Positions 61,933 to 64,000 of a stretch of 64,000 nucleotides of DNA are shown one piece after another (within the stretch, counting starts at the first letter, position 1; each line of letters opens with the position of its first letter). The DNA is from Blautia coccoides (GTDB lineage Bacteria > Bacillota > Clostridia > Lachnospirales > Lachnospiraceae). A program made the translations under genes and the position numbers. Where the stretch lies: the NCBI RefSeq assembly GCF_034355335.1, contig NZ_CP136422.1, forward strand, positions 2,049,001 to 2,113,000, written 5' to 3'. The notes under the pieces were generated by a model, which was given only the letters and a program-made list of their open reading frames with translations, was not told the DNA's origin and did not search any database.

Positions 61933-63009
61933 ATGAAGGTTATCATCAAAAGAGAATTGAAAAGCTATTTCAAAAACCCCATCTATTATGTGGGTATTCT
62001 GCTGATATTTTTTGAAGTCTTTCAGATACTTCAGCCTTATCTGAAGCTGCATTACTGGGAAAATGATGCACAGGTTGAGGCGGCCAAACTGAAACATATC
62101 AACGATGCGGATGTGATGAATGGGTATCTGCCTTCGACAGAGAAGGAACGGATCGAAATTGCCCTGCCGGAAATCTGCAGAGATATGAATGAGGCATTAG
62201 GAGTCAGCAAAGAGGAAACGGATAAGATGGCAGAACTTTTTCAGAAAGACGGATACAGCGAAAAAGAAATCATGAATTATCTGATGAAGCATTACGACTA
62301 TATTAAGGTGGATTACTATTTCCAGGAGGCAGAACTCAGACAGGGAACTGCAGAAGAGGTGAATGCATATATAGACAAAAAATTCACCAGTATGCGGTAT
62401 TCGGAATATGTGGGCAGAAAATTTGCTGATTTTGCAGGACTGTTTTTTGTCTTTTTCTCCTCAGTTTTGATGGCATTTTTATTTCTTCAGGATACAAGGA
62501 AGAATATGTATGAACTGCTTCACACAAAGCCGGTATCGGCCTGGAAATATGTGACAGGGAAAATCGTGGGAGGTTTTACAGCACTTTTACTGCCGCTTGC
62601 TGCTATGACCGCTGTTTTTACATTTTTATGTATGAAAAACGGAATAGAACAGGGATTTCCCGTAGCTGTGTGGGATTTATTTGCAGCGGATGTACTTTAT
62701 ATCCTGCCAAACCTGCTTATGGTGATCTGCGTATATGCCCTGACCGCCCTTCTTTTTAAAAATCCCCTGCCGGCTGCCCCGCTGCTCATCCTTTATATGG
62801 TTTATTCTAATATGGGCAGTATCGGACCGGACGGAACATATGGTTATTACGGAAGGCCTCTTGCTATCATGGTACGTTTTCCGGGGCTGTTTCTGGATAC
62901 TGCACCGCCGCCGCTTGCCCTCATGAACCAGACCGTGCTTCTTTTTGTGTCGGCGGGAATCATATGGATATGTGTGAAATTATGGAAAAAAAGGAGGGTT
63001 TACGGGTGA
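61933..63009 (+). CDS. ABC-2-like transporter permease
   Basis: A 358-residue protein with one N-terminal segment (about 15-33), an extracytoplasmic domain (about 35-160) and about six C-terminal membrane segments. The ATG at 61933 has AGGAGG 8 bp upstream. The frame extends 174 bp further, but without a ribosome site. The TGA stop overlaps the next GTG start. With the downstream ATPase it forms an exporter. Confidence 0.83.
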   Translation: MKVIIKRELKSYFKNPIYYVGILLIFFEVFQILQPYLKLHYWENDAQVEAAKLKHINDADVMNGYLPSTEKERIEIALPEICRDMNEALGVSKEETDKMAELFQKDGYSEKEIMNYLMKHYDYIKVDYYFQEAELRQGTAEEVNAYIDKKFTSMRYSEYVGRKFADFAGLFFVFFSSVLMAFLFLQDTRKNMYELLHTKPVSAWKYVTGKIVGGFTALLLPLAAMTAVFTFLCMKNGIEQGFPVAVWDLFAADVLYILPNLLMVICVYALTALLFKNPLPAAPLLILYMVYSNMGSIGPDGTYGYYGRPLAIMVRFPGLFLDTAPPPLALMNQTVLLFVSAGIIWICVKLWKKRRVYG

Positions 63010-63674
63010 AAGAGATTAAAATAAGCCTGCCATTGTATAAAATCCTCTGCGCCTTTTTCTTTGTCCTGATCCTGGCAATAGTAAGGGGCGTCACGGATGT
63101 AAATGAGATCGGGCCGACGATCGACACTTATATAGCGATTCTTGCCCTTGTCCTGTGCGCAGATACCTGTTACCAGGAGGTACCGGGGGGAGGTTGGGAG
63201 ATTCTTGCAATAAAGCCTAAAAAGCAGCAGAGGAAGACCATCCTCAGACGCTTTGCTGTCCAGTATTTATTTATAATATGCGTGGCAGCGGCAGGGTATG
63301 GATTGTTTTACATTATACAGCAGCCATATATAAGAGAAAAAGGGTTTTATTATTTTGCGGCCGCTATGGGGGCATCAGCAGCCAGTATTGTTTTATTCGG
63401 AGCTGTTTCGGCGCTTCTCTCCAAAATGACCGGCAGCCTTTGGGGAGCAATCGGGGCATCAGCGGCGCTTTGGTTTTTTCTTATATCAAGCTGGGCTGAA
63501 AAGCTGCCCCCTTTCTTCCAGATATTCGCATTTGGCAGCAGGAATATGGAGGAAGGGGAGCTGTGGTGGATAACCGGAAAGGTAACGGCACTGATTCTTG
63601 GAGGTGTCTGTATGGGGGCATTGGGAAATTTTGGCGGATATGCGGGAAAAGCAGGGAAGAAAGGAAAAAGGTGA
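63006..63674 (+). CDS. Six-segment membrane protein, ABC exporter accessory
   Basis: A 222-residue protein with about six hydrophobic segments and charged ends (tail GKAGKKGKR). The start is GTG at 63006, preceded by AAGGAGGG. Earlier in-frame ATGs lie inside the permease gene without a ribosome site. The neighbours resemble the sigma-linked ABC operon at 50367-53138, which also pairs an extra membrane protein with permease and ATPase. Family not recognised. Confidence 0.78.
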   Translation: MKEIKISLPLYKILCAFFFVLILAIVRGVTDVNEIGPTIDTYIAILALVLCADTCYQEVPGGGWEILAIKPKKQQRKTILRRFAVQYLFIICVAAAGYGLFYIIQQPYIREKGFYYFAAAMGASAASIVLFGAVSALLSKMTGSLWGAIGASAALWFFLISSWAEKLPPFFQIFAFGSRNMEEGELWWITGKVTALILGGVCMGALGNFGGYAGKAGKKGKR

Positions 63675-63678
63675 AGAT

Positions 63679-64000
63679 ATGTCAGTTAAGATAGATAATG
63701 TTACAGTCAGATTTCAAAAGGATGTAAAGGTATTGGATGATATTTCATTTACTATTCCATCCGGCGTATATGGTCTTTTAGGAGAGAACGGGGCAGGAAA
63801 GACAACACTTATGCGGGTACTGGCAACGTTGTTAAAGCCATCGGCGGGGGATGTTATGATAAATAATATGGTGTATCGGGAGAGCAATTATCCTTTCATA
63901 CAGAAAAAGATCGGATATCTGCCACAGGAGCTTTCCCTGTACCCCAATCTGACAGTCCGGGAATGCCTGGAGTATCTGGGGGAACTGTCCGGTATACCGA
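63679..64000 (+). CDS. ABC transporter ATP-binding protein (3' end outside window)
   Basis: The first 107 residues are visible, starting MSVKIDNVTVRFQKDVKVLD. Walker A is GENGAGKTT (about residues 38-46), and IGYLPQELSLYPNLTVRECLEYL is the Q-loop region. The frame is open to base 64000. It starts 5 bp after the preceding stop and powers the permease encoded upstream. Confidence 0.92.
   Translation, partial: MSVKIDNVTVRFQKDVKVLDDISFTIPSGVYGLLGENGAGKTTLMRVLATLLKPSAGDVMINNMVYRESNYPFIQKKIGYLPQELSLYPNLTVRECLEYLGELSGIP

Overview
The window looks like a chromosomal segment of an anaerobic, low-to-mid-GC Firmicute, most likely a gut Lachnospiraceae (Blautia-like; the genus is inference). Supporting signs are strong AGGAGG-type ribosome sites, TTGACA/TATAAT promoters, a selenium-dependent purine hydroxylase locus, ferredoxin-type redox enzymes, a PotC-PotD fusion and abundant GH2/GH42 glycosidases. 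No rRNA or CRISPR array is present, and there are no phage genes.

Left part (1-9002, + strand): a sugar catabolic operon encodes two zinc polyol/alcohol dehydrogenases, a DeoC aldolase, an FGGY kinase, a GH2 beta-mannosidase and a GH42 beta-galactosidase. It ends at a bidirectional terminator. Next comes a two-armed purine/urate degradation locus (9071-21914). The minus arm is regulator, diaminopropionate ammonia-lyase, YgeY, YgeW and carbamate kinase. The plus arm is DUF3343, selenium-dependent xanthine dehydrogenase, hydantoinase, YedF, YqeB and a YqeC-MocA fusion. Both arms fire from promoters in a shared 244-bp divergent region. Together the genes would hydroxylate purines, open rings and capture carbamoyl phosphate as ATP.

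Middle (21954-33699): an XRE regulator, a diguanylate cyclase behind a triple-hairpin leader, and luxS. A two-component system then faces an unusual five-gene membrane operon: a propeller-bearing solute-binding lipoprotein, two MalF/MalG permeases, a HlyD-like adaptor and a MacB-like truncated permease. No ATPase is encoded there. Phased TTAGAGA repeats in the divergent region look like the response-regulator operator.

Right-middle (34042-50303): mostly housekeeping genes. These are trpS, a UPF0303 protein, an RluA pseudouridine synthase, the potA-potB-potCD polyamine importer with a near-consensus promoter, a lactonase, CorA, a rhomboid-like protein, pyruvate kinase, a HAD phosphatase, lysA and a second GH42 enzyme.

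Right end (50367-64000): an ECF sigma factor operon with an ABC exporter; a nitroreductase/ArsR/EFR1 redox operon with clear operators; an intact IS1182-like element; a DUF5348 gene; tRNA-Ala(CGC) and tRNA-Val(CAC); a second two-component system; an Fe-S aldo/keto reductase; and the start of a second ABC exporter operon cut by the window edge.
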